Source of the DNA: Caballeronia terrestris
Lineage (GTDB): Bacteria > Pseudomonadota > Gammaproteobacteria > Burkholderiales > Burkholderiaceae
Length of the DNA: 64,000 nucleotides
Reading direction: 5' to 3'
NCBI RefSeq assembly: GCF_001544515.1
Contig: NZ_FCOL02000022.1
Span: forward strand, 40,520-104,519
Under the pieces are notes generated by a model, which was not told where the DNA came from, searched no databases, and saw nothing but the letters and a program-made list of their open reading frames with translations. Below, in pieces: positions 17,727 through 25,732 of this stretch (within the stretch, counting starts at the first letter, position 1; every line of letters begins with the position of its first letter). Both the position numbers and the translations under genes were made by a program.

Positions 17727-17757
17727 CCAGAGTAAGCGCGTGCGGCCAGAGTAAGCG
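17727..17757 (+). repeat. two copies of a 12-nt direct repeat upstream of ugpB
   Basis: CCAGAGTAAGCG occurs at 17727-17738 and again at 17746-17757, a 19-nt period, close to two helical turns. It lies in the only sizeable gap before the ugp operon. It does not match the 11-nt PhoB box. It is most simply a tandem binding site for a regulator of ugp or a local duplication. Confidence 0.5.
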
Positions 17758-17796
17758 GGCCGACAGCGCCAACGCTGGTCGACAGGAGACACATCG

Positions 17797-19122
17797 ATGA
17801 GTTTCAAGCCCTTGTTCCGCTCGATTTCGGCGGCCGCCGTCCTGACTTTCAGCGCCGTGAACGCCGCGCAAGCCGCGACGGAAGTCCAGTTCTGGCACGC
17901 GATGGAAGCCGCGCTCGGCGAACGCGTGAATGACATCGCCAACGATTTCAATGCGTCGCAAAGCGACTACAAGATCGTGCCGGTGTTCAAGGGCACCTAC
18001 GACCAGACGCTCGCCGCGGGCATCGCGGCGTATCGCAGCGGCAACGCGCCCGCGATCCTGCAAGTGTACGAAGTCGGCACGGCCACGATGATGCAGGCGA
18101 AGAAGGCGGTCATCCCGGTCTCGGACGTGTTCAAGCAGGCCGGCGTCCCGCTCGACGAAAAGGCGTTCGTGCCGACCATCTCCGGCTACTACAGCGACGC
18201 GAAGACCGGCCACCTGATCTCGATGCCGTTCAACAGCTCGACGCCCGTCCTCTACTACAACAAGGAAGCGTTCAAGAAGGCCGGGCTCGATCCGAACCAG
18301 CCGCCCAAGACGTGGGCCGACGTCGAAGCCGATGCGAAGAAGCTGAAGGCATCGGGATTGTCGTGCGGTTATTCGTCGGGATGGCAAAGCTGGATTCAGC
18401 TCGAGAACTACAGCGCGTGGCACGCCGCGCCGTTCGCGACGCAGAACAACGGCTTCAACGGCCCCGACGCCAAGCTCGAATTCAACAAGCCGCTGCAGGT
18501 CGCGCACATCCAGTTCCTGCAGGACATGGCGAAGGAAGGCACGTTCACCTATGTCGGCCGCAAGGACGAACCGGTGTCGAAGTTCTATAGCGGCGACTGC
18601 GGGATCATCACGAACTCGTCGGGCTCGCGCGCGACGATCAAGAAATACGCGAAGTTCGATTTCGGCGTCGGCATGATGCCGTACGACGCGAACGTGAAGG
18701 GCTCGCCGCAAAACGCGATCATCGGCGGCGCGAGTCTCTGGGTGCTCGCGGGCAAGGACCCGGCGGTGTACAAGGGCGTCGCGAAATTCCTCGCGTATCT
18801 GAGCTCGCCGCCCGTCGCGGCGAAGTGGCATCAGGACACGGGCTACCTGCCGGTCACGACCGCCGCGTATGAACTGACGCAAAAAGACGGCTTTTACGAC
18901 AAGAACCCCGGCGCCGATGTCGCGATCAGGCAGATGCTGAACAAGCCGCCGCTCGCGTACACGAAGGGTTTGCGGCTCGGCAACATGCCGCAGATCCGCA
19001 CGGTGGTCGACGAAGAACTTGAGCAGGTTTGGGCGCAGAAGAAGTCGCCGAAGGAAGCGCTCGATTCATCGGTCACGCGCGGCGACGAGTTGCTGCGACG
19101 CTTCGAAAAAGCGGGCAGCTAA
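17797..19122 (+). CDS. ugpB: sn-glycerol-3-phosphate ABC transporter, periplasmic binding protein UgpB
   Basis: Binds glycerol-3-phosphate or its diesters in the periplasm and delivers them to UgpAE. The 441-residue protein has a signal peptide ending near Ala-Gln-Ala-Ala (residue 26), then the solute-binding fold opening with [14 protein letters not shown], the form seen in UgpB. Other family-typical stretches are [15 protein letters not shown] and [17 protein letters not shown]. The ATG has a CAGGAGA Shine-Dalgarno. It heads ugpB-A-E-(ABM)-C-Q. A 26-nt palindrome follows and may protect its mRNA, fitting the higher demand for binding protein. Confidence 0.93.
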   Translation: MSFKPLFRSISAAAVLTFSAVNAAQAATEVQFWHAMEAALGERVNDIANDFNASQSDYKIVPVFKGTYDQTLAAGIAAYRSGNAPAILQVYEVGTATMMQAKKAVIPVSDVFKQAGVPLDEKAFVPTISGYYSDAKTGHLISMPFNSSTPVLYYNKEAFKKAGLDPNQPPKTWADVEADAKKLKASGLSCGYSSGWQSWIQLENYSAWHAAPFATQNNGFNGPDAKLEFNKPLQVAHIQFLQDMAKEGTFTYVGRKDEPVSKFYSGDCGIITNSSGSRATIKKYAKFDFGVGMMPYDANVKGSPQNAIIGGASLWVLAGKDPAVYKGVAKFLAYLSSPPVAAKWHQDTGYLPVTTAAYELTQKDGFYDKNPGADVAIRQMLNKPPLAYTKGLRLGNMPQIRTVVDEELEQVWAQKKSPKEALDSSVTRGDELLRRFEKAGS

Positions 19123-19133
19123 GCAGCGGTCCC

Positions 19134-19159
19134 CGGCCGCGCCCGATCGGGCGCGGCCG
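19134..19159. terminator. 26-nt perfect palindrome between ugpB and ugpA
   Basis: CGGCCGCGCCCGA and its exact complement TCGGGCGCGGCCG abut with no loop sequence (a real RNA hairpin would open about 4 nt). Only a weak T stretch follows (TTCCTTT). Its position after the binding-protein gene fits an intra-operon stem-loop that stabilises the ugpB message and reduces read-through into ugpA. Confidence 0.6.
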
Positions 19160-19185
19160 TTCCTTTCGCGCATCAGGATCAGTCG

Positions 19186-20070
19186 ATGGAAAAGCGGTCT
19201 CGTTTCAACACGAGCGTGTTGCCGTACCTGCTGGTCGCGCCGCAGCTCGCGATCACGGCATTTTTCTTTCTATGGCCTGCGGGCGAGGCGCTCTGGCAGG
19301 CCACGCAGAGCCAGGACGCGTTCGGCACGTCGAGCGAATTCGTCGGGCTCGCCAACTTCAAGCAGCTTTTCAACGATCCGCTGTATCTGTCGTCGTTCAA
19401 TACGACGCTGATCTTCTGCTCTCTCGTCACCGTGTCGGGGCTCGTGATCTCGCTCCTGCTCGCCGCGTGCGCTGATCGCGTCACGCGTGGCGCGAAGGCG
19501 TATCAGACGCTTCTGATCTGGCCGTACGCCGTCGCGCCCGCGATCGCCGCCGTGCTGTGGTCGTTCCTGTTCAACCCGAGCATCGGCCTCGTAACGTACG
19601 CGCTCTCGAAATACGGCATCGTGTGGAATCACGCGCTGAACGGCTCGCAGGCGATGTTTCTCGTCGTGCTTGCGTCAGTGTGGAAGCAGGTGAGCTACAA
19701 CTTCCTGTTCTTCTACGCGGGCCTGCAAGCGATTCCGCGCTCGCTGATCGAAGCCGCCGCCATCGACGGTGCCGGTCCCGTGCGGCGTTTTTTCGGCATC
19801 GCGTTGCCGCTCCTTTCGCCGACGAGTTTCTTCCTGCTCGTCGTCAATCTCGTCTATGCGTTCTTCGATACCTTCCCCGTCATCGACGCAGCCACCGGCG
19901 GCGGCCCCGCCCAATCGACGAAGACGCTCATCTACAAGATCTTCGCCGAAGGCTTCCAGGGCCTCGACATCGGCAGTTCGGGCGCGCAGTCGGTCGTGCT
20001 GATGGCGATCGTCGTTGGCCTGACGGTCGTGCAGTTCCGCTTCATCGAGCGCAGGGTGCAATATTCATGA
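19186..20070 (+). CDS. ugpA: sn-glycerol-3-phosphate ABC transporter permease UgpA
   Basis: Inner-membrane permease subunit that pairs with UgpE. The 294-residue product has six predicted membrane helices, starting with [17 protein letters not shown] near residue 10. The cytoplasmic EAA loop that docks on the ATPase is clear ([22 protein letters not shown], from about residue 190). The ATG has CAGGATC upstream. The stop overlaps ugpE by 4 nt. Confidence 0.94.
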   Translation: MEKRSRFNTSVLPYLLVAPQLAITAFFFLWPAGEALWQATQSQDAFGTSSEFVGLANFKQLFNDPLYLSSFNTTLIFCSLVTVSGLVISLLLAACADRVTRGAKAYQTLLIWPYAVAPAIAAVLWSFLFNPSIGLVTYALSKYGIVWNHALNGSQAMFLVVLASVWKQVSYNFLFFYAGLQAIPRSLIEAAAIDGAGPVRRFFGIALPLLSPTSFFLLVVNLVYAFFDTFPVIDAATGGGPAQSTKTLIYKIFAEGFQGLDIGSSGAQSVVLMAIVVGLTVVQFRFIERRVQYS

Positions 20071-20912
20071 TCGAGAATCGCCGCGGTTTCGACATCTTCT
20101 GCCACGCCGTGCTGATCGTGGGCGTGTTGCTCGTCGTGTTTCCGGTCTACGTCGCGTTCTGCGCGGCCACGATGAACGACAAGGAAGTGTTCAGCGTGCC
20201 GCTTTCGCTGATCCCGAGCACGCATCTGTTCGAGAACATCGCGAACATCTGGACGCGCGGCAGCGGCAACGCCGCCGCGCCGTTCGGCCGCATGCTGCTG
20301 AACAGCCTCGTGATGGCGCTCGTGATCTCGATCGGCAAGATCGCTGTTTCGATGATCTCCGCGTATGCCATCGTCTTCTTCCGCTTTCCGTTCAAGAATC
20401 TCGCGTTCTGGCTGATCTTCGTCACGTTGATGTTGCCAGTCGAAGTGCGTATTTTCCCGACGGTGCAAGTCGTATCGTCGATGCATCTTTCGAACACGTA
20501 TGCCGGCCTCACGCTGCCGCTGATCGCTTCGGCGACGGCAACGTTCCTCTTCCGCCAGTTCTTCATGACGCTGCCCGACGAGCTGATGGAGGCGGCGCGC
20601 ATCGACGGCGCGGGGCCGCTGCGTTTCTTTTGGGACGTCGTGCTGCCGCTTTCGAAGACGAACATCGCCGCGCTCTTCGTGATCACGTTCATCTACGGCT
20701 GGAACCAGTATCTGTGGCCGATCCTGATCACGAGCCAGCAGTCGCTGCAGACGGCGGTGGTCGGCATCAAGAGCATGATCGCTTCCGGCGACACCGCCAC
20801 CGAATGGCACCTCGTCATGAGCGCGACGCTGCTCGCGATGCTGCCGCCGCTCGCCGTCGTGCTGACGATGCAGCGCTGGTTCGTGCGCGGCCTCGTCGAT
20901 TCCGAAAAATAA
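20067..20912 (+). CDS. ugpE: sn-glycerol-3-phosphate ABC transporter permease UgpE
   Basis: Second permease subunit of the Ugp transporter, 281 residues from the ATG that overlaps the ugpA stop. It has six membrane helices and an EAA loop ([22 protein letters not shown]) for contact with UgpC, and the helix-5 stretch [18 protein letters not shown] typical of UgpE. The frame runs open far upstream inside ugpA, but that part is out-of-frame shadow. Confidence 0.94.
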   Translation: MIENRRGFDIFCHAVLIVGVLLVVFPVYVAFCAATMNDKEVFSVPLSLIPSTHLFENIANIWTRGSGNAAAPFGRMLLNSLVMALVISIGKIAVSMISAYAIVFFRFPFKNLAFWLIFVTLMLPVEVRIFPTVQVVSSMHLSNTYAGLTLPLIASATATFLFRQFFMTLPDELMEAARIDGAGPLRFFWDVVLPLSKTNIAALFVITFIYGWNQYLWPILITSQQSLQTAVVGIKSMIASGDTATEWHLVMSATLLAMLPPLAVVLTMQRWFVRGLVDSEK

Positions 20913-20928
20913 CTGGAGACCTGACCTC

Positions 20929-21240
20929 ATGATTCTCGAGATTGCGCAGTTGCCGGTGAAGGCCGGCGAGAAGGCCGCGTTCGAAGCCGCCTTCGAAGAA
21001 GCGCAGAAGATCATCGCCGCGCAACCCGGCTACCGTTCGCACGAACTGGTGCGCGGCGCCGATGCCGGCAACGGCTCGCGCTACGTGTTGCTCGTGCGCT
21101 GGGATTCGGTCGAGGCGCACGATCCGGGCTTTCGCCAGTCCGCCGACTACCAGAAGTGGCGCGAGCAACTGCATCGTTTCTACGAACCCGGCATCGCCGT
21201 CGCGCATTTCGCGACGGTCGCGGGCGCGCTGGAAGGCTAG
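20929..21240 (+). CDS. antibiotic biosynthesis monooxygenase (ABM) domain protein inside the ugp operon
   Basis: Small protein of 103 residues with the dimeric ferredoxin-like ABM fold pattern: an N-terminal strand (MILEIAQLPVKAGEKAAFEAAF), a helix with QPGYRSHEL, a central strand ending YVLLVRWDSVEAHD, and a second helix with the SADYQKWREQLHRFY stretch. Family members include small monooxygenases and haem-degrading enzymes, but many have no known function. It has a good CTGGAGA Shine-Dalgarno and sits between ugpE and ugpC with 3 nt to ugpC, so it is co-expressed with the transporter. E. coli ugp has no counterpart. Function here is unknown. Confidence 0.82.
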   Translation: MILEIAQLPVKAGEKAAFEAAFEEAQKIIAAQPGYRSHELVRGADAGNGSRYVLLVRWDSVEAHDPGFRQSADYQKWREQLHRFYEPGIAVAHFATVAGALEG

Positions 21241-21243
21241 CCG

Positions 21244-22329
<1,086 letters not shown>

Positions 22330-22348
22330 AGGGGAAGGAGACGCGATC

Positions 22349-23092
22349 ATGAGAACCTGGCCTTATCCGTGCGTCGTCGCGCATCGCGGCGGCGGCAAGC
22401 TCGCGCCGGAAAACACCCTGGAAGCGATCGATACCGGGGCGCGGCTCGGTCTGAAGATGATCGAATTCGACGCGAAGCTGTCAGCGGACGACGTCGCTTT
22501 CCTCCTGCACGACGATGACGTCGATCGGACGTCGAACGGGCACGGCGCGGCGAAGTCGATGAGCTATGCGCAGATCGCGCAGCTAGACGCAGGAAGCTGG
22601 TTCGACGCGACGTTTGCTGGCGCGCGTATGCCGACGCTGGAGCAAGTGGCGGCGCGTTGCAAAAAGCACGGACTTTCGGCAAATGTCGAGATCAAGCCGT
22701 GCGAAGGGCGCGACGTGGACACCGGGCGGATCGTGGCGCAGGAATCGGCGCGCCTGTGGTCCGATGCCGAACCGGCGCCGCTGTTGTCATCGTTTTCCTA
22801 CGCGGCGTTAGAAGCCGCACGCGATGCCGCGCCCGACCTGCCGCGCGGAATGCTGTATGGCGAGATTCCGCACGACTGGCAGGCGCAGACGGCGGCCCTC
22901 GCGTGCGTGTCGCTGCACGCGGACCACCGGAAGCTGACCGAAGCCCTGGTCGCGCAGATCAAGGACTCGGGGCTGCGGATTCTGGCCTATACCGTCAACG
23001 ATCCCGAGCGCGCGCGGCTGCTCGCGCGCTGGGGCGTCGATGCGATCTGCACGGACCGCATCGACATTATCGGCGCAGATTTCGTCGAATAG
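22349..23092 (+). CDS. ugpQ: glycerophosphodiester phosphodiesterase UgpQ
   Basis: Cytoplasmic GDPD enzyme that hydrolyses imported glycerophosphodiesters to glycerol-3-phosphate and an alcohol. The 247-residue protein shows the family catalytic layout: VVAHRGGGKLAPENTLEA (His-Arg and Glu), IEFDAKLSADDVAFLLHDDDVDRTSNG with the HD pair, and NVEIKPCEGRD. The C-terminal LAYTVNDPERARLLARWGVDAICTDR region closes the TIM barrel. The ATG follows a strong AAGGGGAAGGAG. An earlier in-frame stretch overlaps ugpC and is not the start. It is the last gene of the operon. Confidence 0.95.
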   Translation: MRTWPYPCVVAHRGGGKLAPENTLEAIDTGARLGLKMIEFDAKLSADDVAFLLHDDDVDRTSNGHGAAKSMSYAQIAQLDAGSWFDATFAGARMPTLEQVAARCKKHGLSANVEIKPCEGRDVDTGRIVAQESARLWSDAEPAPLLSSFSYAALEAARDAAPDLPRGMLYGEIPHDWQAQTAALACVSLHADHRKLTEALVAQIKDSGLRILAYTVNDPERARLLARWGVDAICTDRIDIIGADFVE

Positions 23093-23105
23093 GACGCGCG
23101 TGCTG

Positions 23106-23486
23106 CTACGAGCGCACGCGTGCGAGCAAGACACCCGCAACCAGTGCCAAACCGCCCACGAGCGCGATGGTCTGCCACGGCTTTTCGTGAATGTAGGCAT
23201 CGGCGTCGGAAAGCGCGGCGTTCGCGCGTTGGCGCATTGCGAGATGCGTGTCGTTCAGACGCGAGCGCGCCGTATCGATGCGGCGCCCCAGCTGCGCCCT
23301 CAGGGCGGCGACATCGGCCTGCGTGCCGTCGGCGAGCGTGGATTCGAGTTCGGACAGCAGCGTGCGCAATTCGACGCCGATATCCTCGGCTGCTTCGCGT
23401 CCGTGGCGCGCGATACGACGGGCGCGACGGCTCGTCGAATTCCATGAATCTCCGATGGCGCCGCGCGTATTGGGAAGTGCATTCAT
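23106..23486 (-). CDS. DUF883 family (YqjD/ElaB-like) membrane-anchored protein
   Basis: A 126-residue protein with a mostly helical, charged N-terminal part (residues 30-95, coiled-coil-like, rich in Arg/Glu/Ala) and a single C-terminal membrane helix (TIALVGGLALVAGVLLA) ending in a short basic tail. The HEKPWQTIALVGGLALVAGVLLARVRS-type ending is the hallmark of DUF883, whose E. coli members YqjD, ElaB and YgaM bind ribosomes at the membrane in stationary phase. The start at 23486 has CGGAGCGA upstream; the longer open frame to 23720 lacks family likeness. Convergent with ugpQ. Confidence 0.85.
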   Translation of the reverse strand: MNALPNTRGAIGDSWNSTSRRARRIARHGREAAEDIGVELRTLLSELESTLADGTQADVAALRAQLGRRIDTARSRLNDTHLAMRQRANAALSDADAYIHEKPWQTIALVGGLALVAGVLLARVRS

Positions 23487-23716
23487 AAGATCGCTCCGTC
23501 GATGGATGAATCGTGGATAGGCCGCGTAGCTGAAGTGCGGCGGGCAAACTCCTGAGGCAGCAGGTTCGATGCCGACGCTCGGTCGTGGTTCAATGAGTTT
23601 CCGACGCGCGTGGGTAGAAGCGTGCGCGCATGACGGCGAGAGGGCAAGTGTTACGCGAGATGCGTAAGAAATGCAATTGCGGGTTTTTAAGCAGTCAGAT
23701 TTACAGGCGTGAAAAT

Positions 23717-23755
23717 GCAAACGCCGCTGTGGCGTGGTGCAACAGCGGCGTTTTG
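23717..23755. terminator. terminator-like hairpin downstream of the OmpW-like gene
   Basis: AAACGCCGCTGT (23719-23730) pairs with ACAGCGGCGTTT (23742-23753) around an 11-nt loop. On the minus strand the hairpin is followed by a broken T stretch (TTTGCATTTTC). It lies 20-55 nt past the ompW stop. Confidence 0.7.
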
Positions 23756-23771
23756 CGTCGTACGGGCGGCC

Positions 23772-24497
23772 TCAGAACTTATAGCCAACCTTAACATACG
23801 TCACGATCGGATTCAGCGTGATACGCGCTTCCGACTTCACGTTGAGCACGCCGACAGGCGTCTGCGCCTGAGTGCTGAGCTTCGCGGTAGCCTTCATCGG
23901 AATGAAGGAGACCGACACGCCCGCGAACCAATGCTCGGTGAACGAATAATTGAAGCCGACATTAAAAACCGGTGCCCACGAACTATCCGTGTCTACACTG
24001 GTCGGACCATGCAGCACGCCGTTCTCAAACGCTCCATTGGTGATCTTCGCGTCCGAGAACCATGTGTAGGTCACGCCGAGGCCCACGTAGGGGCGAAACT
24101 TCGATTGCGGGCTCAGGAAGTGGTATTTGAAGAGCAGCGTCGGGCTCCACTGTTTCGCGGTGCCGAGCGTGCCGTAGGGTTCCAGCGAGCCCGTGCCTTC
24201 CAGGTTGAACTTGAGGGGCAGGCCCATTTCGAGTTCGGCCGCGATAGCGTCGGTGATGAAGTAGCCGACGGTGAAACCGGCGGTGTCGGCGCTAGAGATT
24301 CCCGCACCCGTGCCCGGTACGCTGATATTGACCGGACTTCCGCCTACACTTGTTTCTTTGAGCGGGCCGCTGCTGTCTTGCGGCGCGAAGTGAAACCAGC
24401 CTGTGGTGAGGTAGATGGAACCCGCGGATTGCGCATGTGCCGCCGTCGATATGCAGGCCAGCGCCGCCGCTCCTATAACCACTTGTTTTATTTTCAA
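23772..24497 (-). CDS. OmpW family outer-membrane protein
   Basis: Eight-stranded outer-membrane beta-barrel of the OmpW/AlkL type, thought to pass small hydrophobic compounds. From the proposed TTG start at 24497 it has 241 residues: a signal peptide cleaved after Ala-His-Ala, a barrel with alternating hydrophobic strands, and a C-terminal strand ending in Phe (VTYVKVGYKF), the BAM recognition signal. The TTG is chosen because GGAGGAG sits directly before it. An ATG 13 codons upstream (24536) would put polar residues ahead of the signal peptide. GC content is visibly lower than in neighbours. Flanked by hairpins and apparently monocistronic. Confidence 0.88.
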   Translation of the reverse strand: MKIKQVVIGAAALACISTAAHAQSAGSIYLTTGWFHFAPQDSSGPLKETSVGGSPVNISVPGTGAGISSADTAGFTVGYFITDAIAAELEMGLPLKFNLEGTGSLEPYGTLGTAKQWSPTLLFKYHFLSPQSKFRPYVGLGVTYTWFSDAKITNGAFENGVLHGPTSVDTDSSWAPVFNVGFNYSFTEHWFAGVSVSFIPMKATAKLSTQAQTPVGVLNVKSEARITLNPIVTYVKVGYKF

Positions 24498-24610
24498 TTT
24501 GTGCTCCTCCAGAAAAAGCACGCTCATTATGAACACATCATTTCAAAGTAACCATAGCGCTGCCGTAGAGCATTTTCCCTAGCGGGAAGCGGCATTCGCG
24601 CCCGGCCGTC

Positions 24611-24641
24611 CGACGTTTCAAGGCTTTGCCCGAAAACGTCG
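24611..24641. repeat. 8-bp inverted repeat upstream of the RAYT-like gene
   Basis: CGACGTTT (24611-24618) and AAACGTCG (24634-24641) are perfect inverted repeats with a 15-nt loop, about 60 nt before the gene start. It may be a hairpin recognised by the encoded protein or an operator; no second copy was found in the window. Confidence 0.4.
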
Positions 24642-24701
24642 ATGCCGCCAACAGAGCGCCCCTTACGGGTGAACACCAACGCGACCAACGGATACTTCAG
24701 C

Positions 24702-25409
24702 ATGGCACGGCTTGCACGACTCTATGTTCCCGAACAGCCGCAGCATGTCATCCTGCGCGGTCTCGACCAGCAGCCCGCATTCGTCGATGACCAGGACTAC
24801 GACCTCTTTCTCGACTGCCTGAGAACGGCTTCACGCGATCATCAGCTCGCCGTTCACGCGTACGCACTGATGCCAGGCGCCGTCCATCTGCTCGTCACGC
24901 CACGCGACGAGTCCAGCCTCCCGAAGGCGATGCAGGCCGTTGGCCGCCGCTACGTCGCGCACTTCAATCGCCGCTACATGCGACGCGGCACCCTGTGGGA
25001 AGGCCGCTATCGGGCGACGGTTATCGAAGGGGAGCGGTACTTTCTGCTCGCGAGCCGCGTCGTGGAGATGGCACCGGTGCGTGCGCAACTCGCCGCCGCT
25101 CCGCAGGACTACAAGTGGTCGAGCTACCGGCATCACATCGGCATGACGCTCGATCCACTCATCACCGACCATCCGCTTTACTGGTCACTCGGCAACACGC
25201 CGTTCGAACGCCAGCACGCCTACAAGGAACTCTGCGAACAGCCGCTCGATGAACGCGAAGCGAATCGTCTGCTGCAGGCAACGCTCAAAGGCTGGGTGCT
25301 CGGCAGCGACTCGTATCGCGAGTGGGCGGGACGCGCCGCGAACCGCCGCGTGTCGCCGCTGCCGCGCGGCCGGCCGCGCAAGATTCGTGAAACTCCTCAG
25401 ACTCAATAA
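24702..25409 (+). CDS. REP-associated tyrosine transposase (RAYT)-like protein, catalytic residues lost
   Basis: Product of 235 residues from the ATG at 24702, related to the Y1/IS200-like transposase family: QPQHVILRG, DYDLFLDCLRTA, HAYALMP, HFNRRYMRRGTLWEGRY and the PVRA segment align by eye with RAYT proteins. The catalytic parts differ. The usual His-x-His of MPNHVHLL reads MPGAVHLL (first His is Ala60), and the usual Tyr of RYIELNPVRA reads RVVEMAPVRA (Val120). The frame is intact, so it is not a plain pseudogene. The C-terminus is basic with a short GRPRK AT-hook-like motif. A terminator follows, then gltB. Likely a domesticated single-strand or hairpin DNA-binding protein. An in-frame start at 24642 is less likely. 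Confidence 0.82.
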   Translation: MARLARLYVPEQPQHVILRGLDQQPAFVDDQDYDLFLDCLRTASRDHQLAVHAYALMPGAVHLLVTPRDESSLPKAMQAVGRRYVAHFNRRYMRRGTLWEGRYRATVIEGERYFLLASRVVEMAPVRAQLAAAPQDYKWSSYRHHIGMTLDPLITDHPLYWSLGNTPFERQHAYKELCEQPLDEREANRLLQATLKGWVLGSDSYREWAGRAANRRVSPLPRGRPRKIRETPQTQ

Positions 25410-25443
25410 CGGCGCAACCCGCCAAAGCTGAAGCGCACTTCTG

Positions 25444-25481
25444 AAACGGCGTCTCGAAAATTCGATGCGCCGTTTATTTTT
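25444..25481 (+). terminator. Rho-independent terminator after the RAYT-like gene
   Basis: AAACGGCG (25444-25451) pairs with CGCCGTTT (25468-25475). The loop contains a second short TCGA-AAAT-TCGA stem. The tail is ATTTTT. Confidence 0.75.
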
Positions 25482-25732
25482 GGGTCTTTGGCGATTGAGA
25501 CCCAATTAAATGGGGCATTCTTGCACCATATCGATAATCGGTGTCAGATCATCAGGTTTTATTTGCCATCTGCTTGATTCGTCGCGTATATTTCGATTTC
25601 CGGCGGTTTGGGGCGCTTGGCGCCCAGTGCACGACCGGCTTCGCGGCTTTTGTCAGAGTTATAGACGAAAGCGCGAGCAATAAGAATATGGTTCAACGGC
25701 CCTCCGGCCCCTCACAGAAGACGGTGTCCCTT
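25481..25732 (+). promoter_or_regulatory. gltB upstream region, AT-rich with a 7-bp inverted repeat
   Basis: About 250 nt of non-coding DNA precede the chosen gltB start. It holds TGGGTCT (25481-25487) and AGACCCA (25498-25504), a 7-bp inverted repeat with a 10-nt gap, and then an AT-rich stretch that probably contains the gltB promoter. I could not fix -35 and -10 boxes. The gltB frame is open through much of it, but its composition is not coding-like. Confidence 0.45.

Noticed and set aside
17727..17757. Direct repeats upstream of ugpB as a CRISPR or Pho box
   Set aside because: Only two 12-nt copies with a 7-nt gap, so not CRISPR; the sequence does not match the CTGTCAT Pho box half-site.
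15199..18882. 1227-codon open frame on the minus strand across aroB, dgt and ugpB
   Set aside because: Same artefact; it covers three recognised genes and an intergenic gap.
25511..25526. TGGGGCATTCTTGCAC as a sigma-54 promoter for gltB
   Set aside because: The GG to GC spacing is one base off and the -24 box lacks the consensus TGGCAC.
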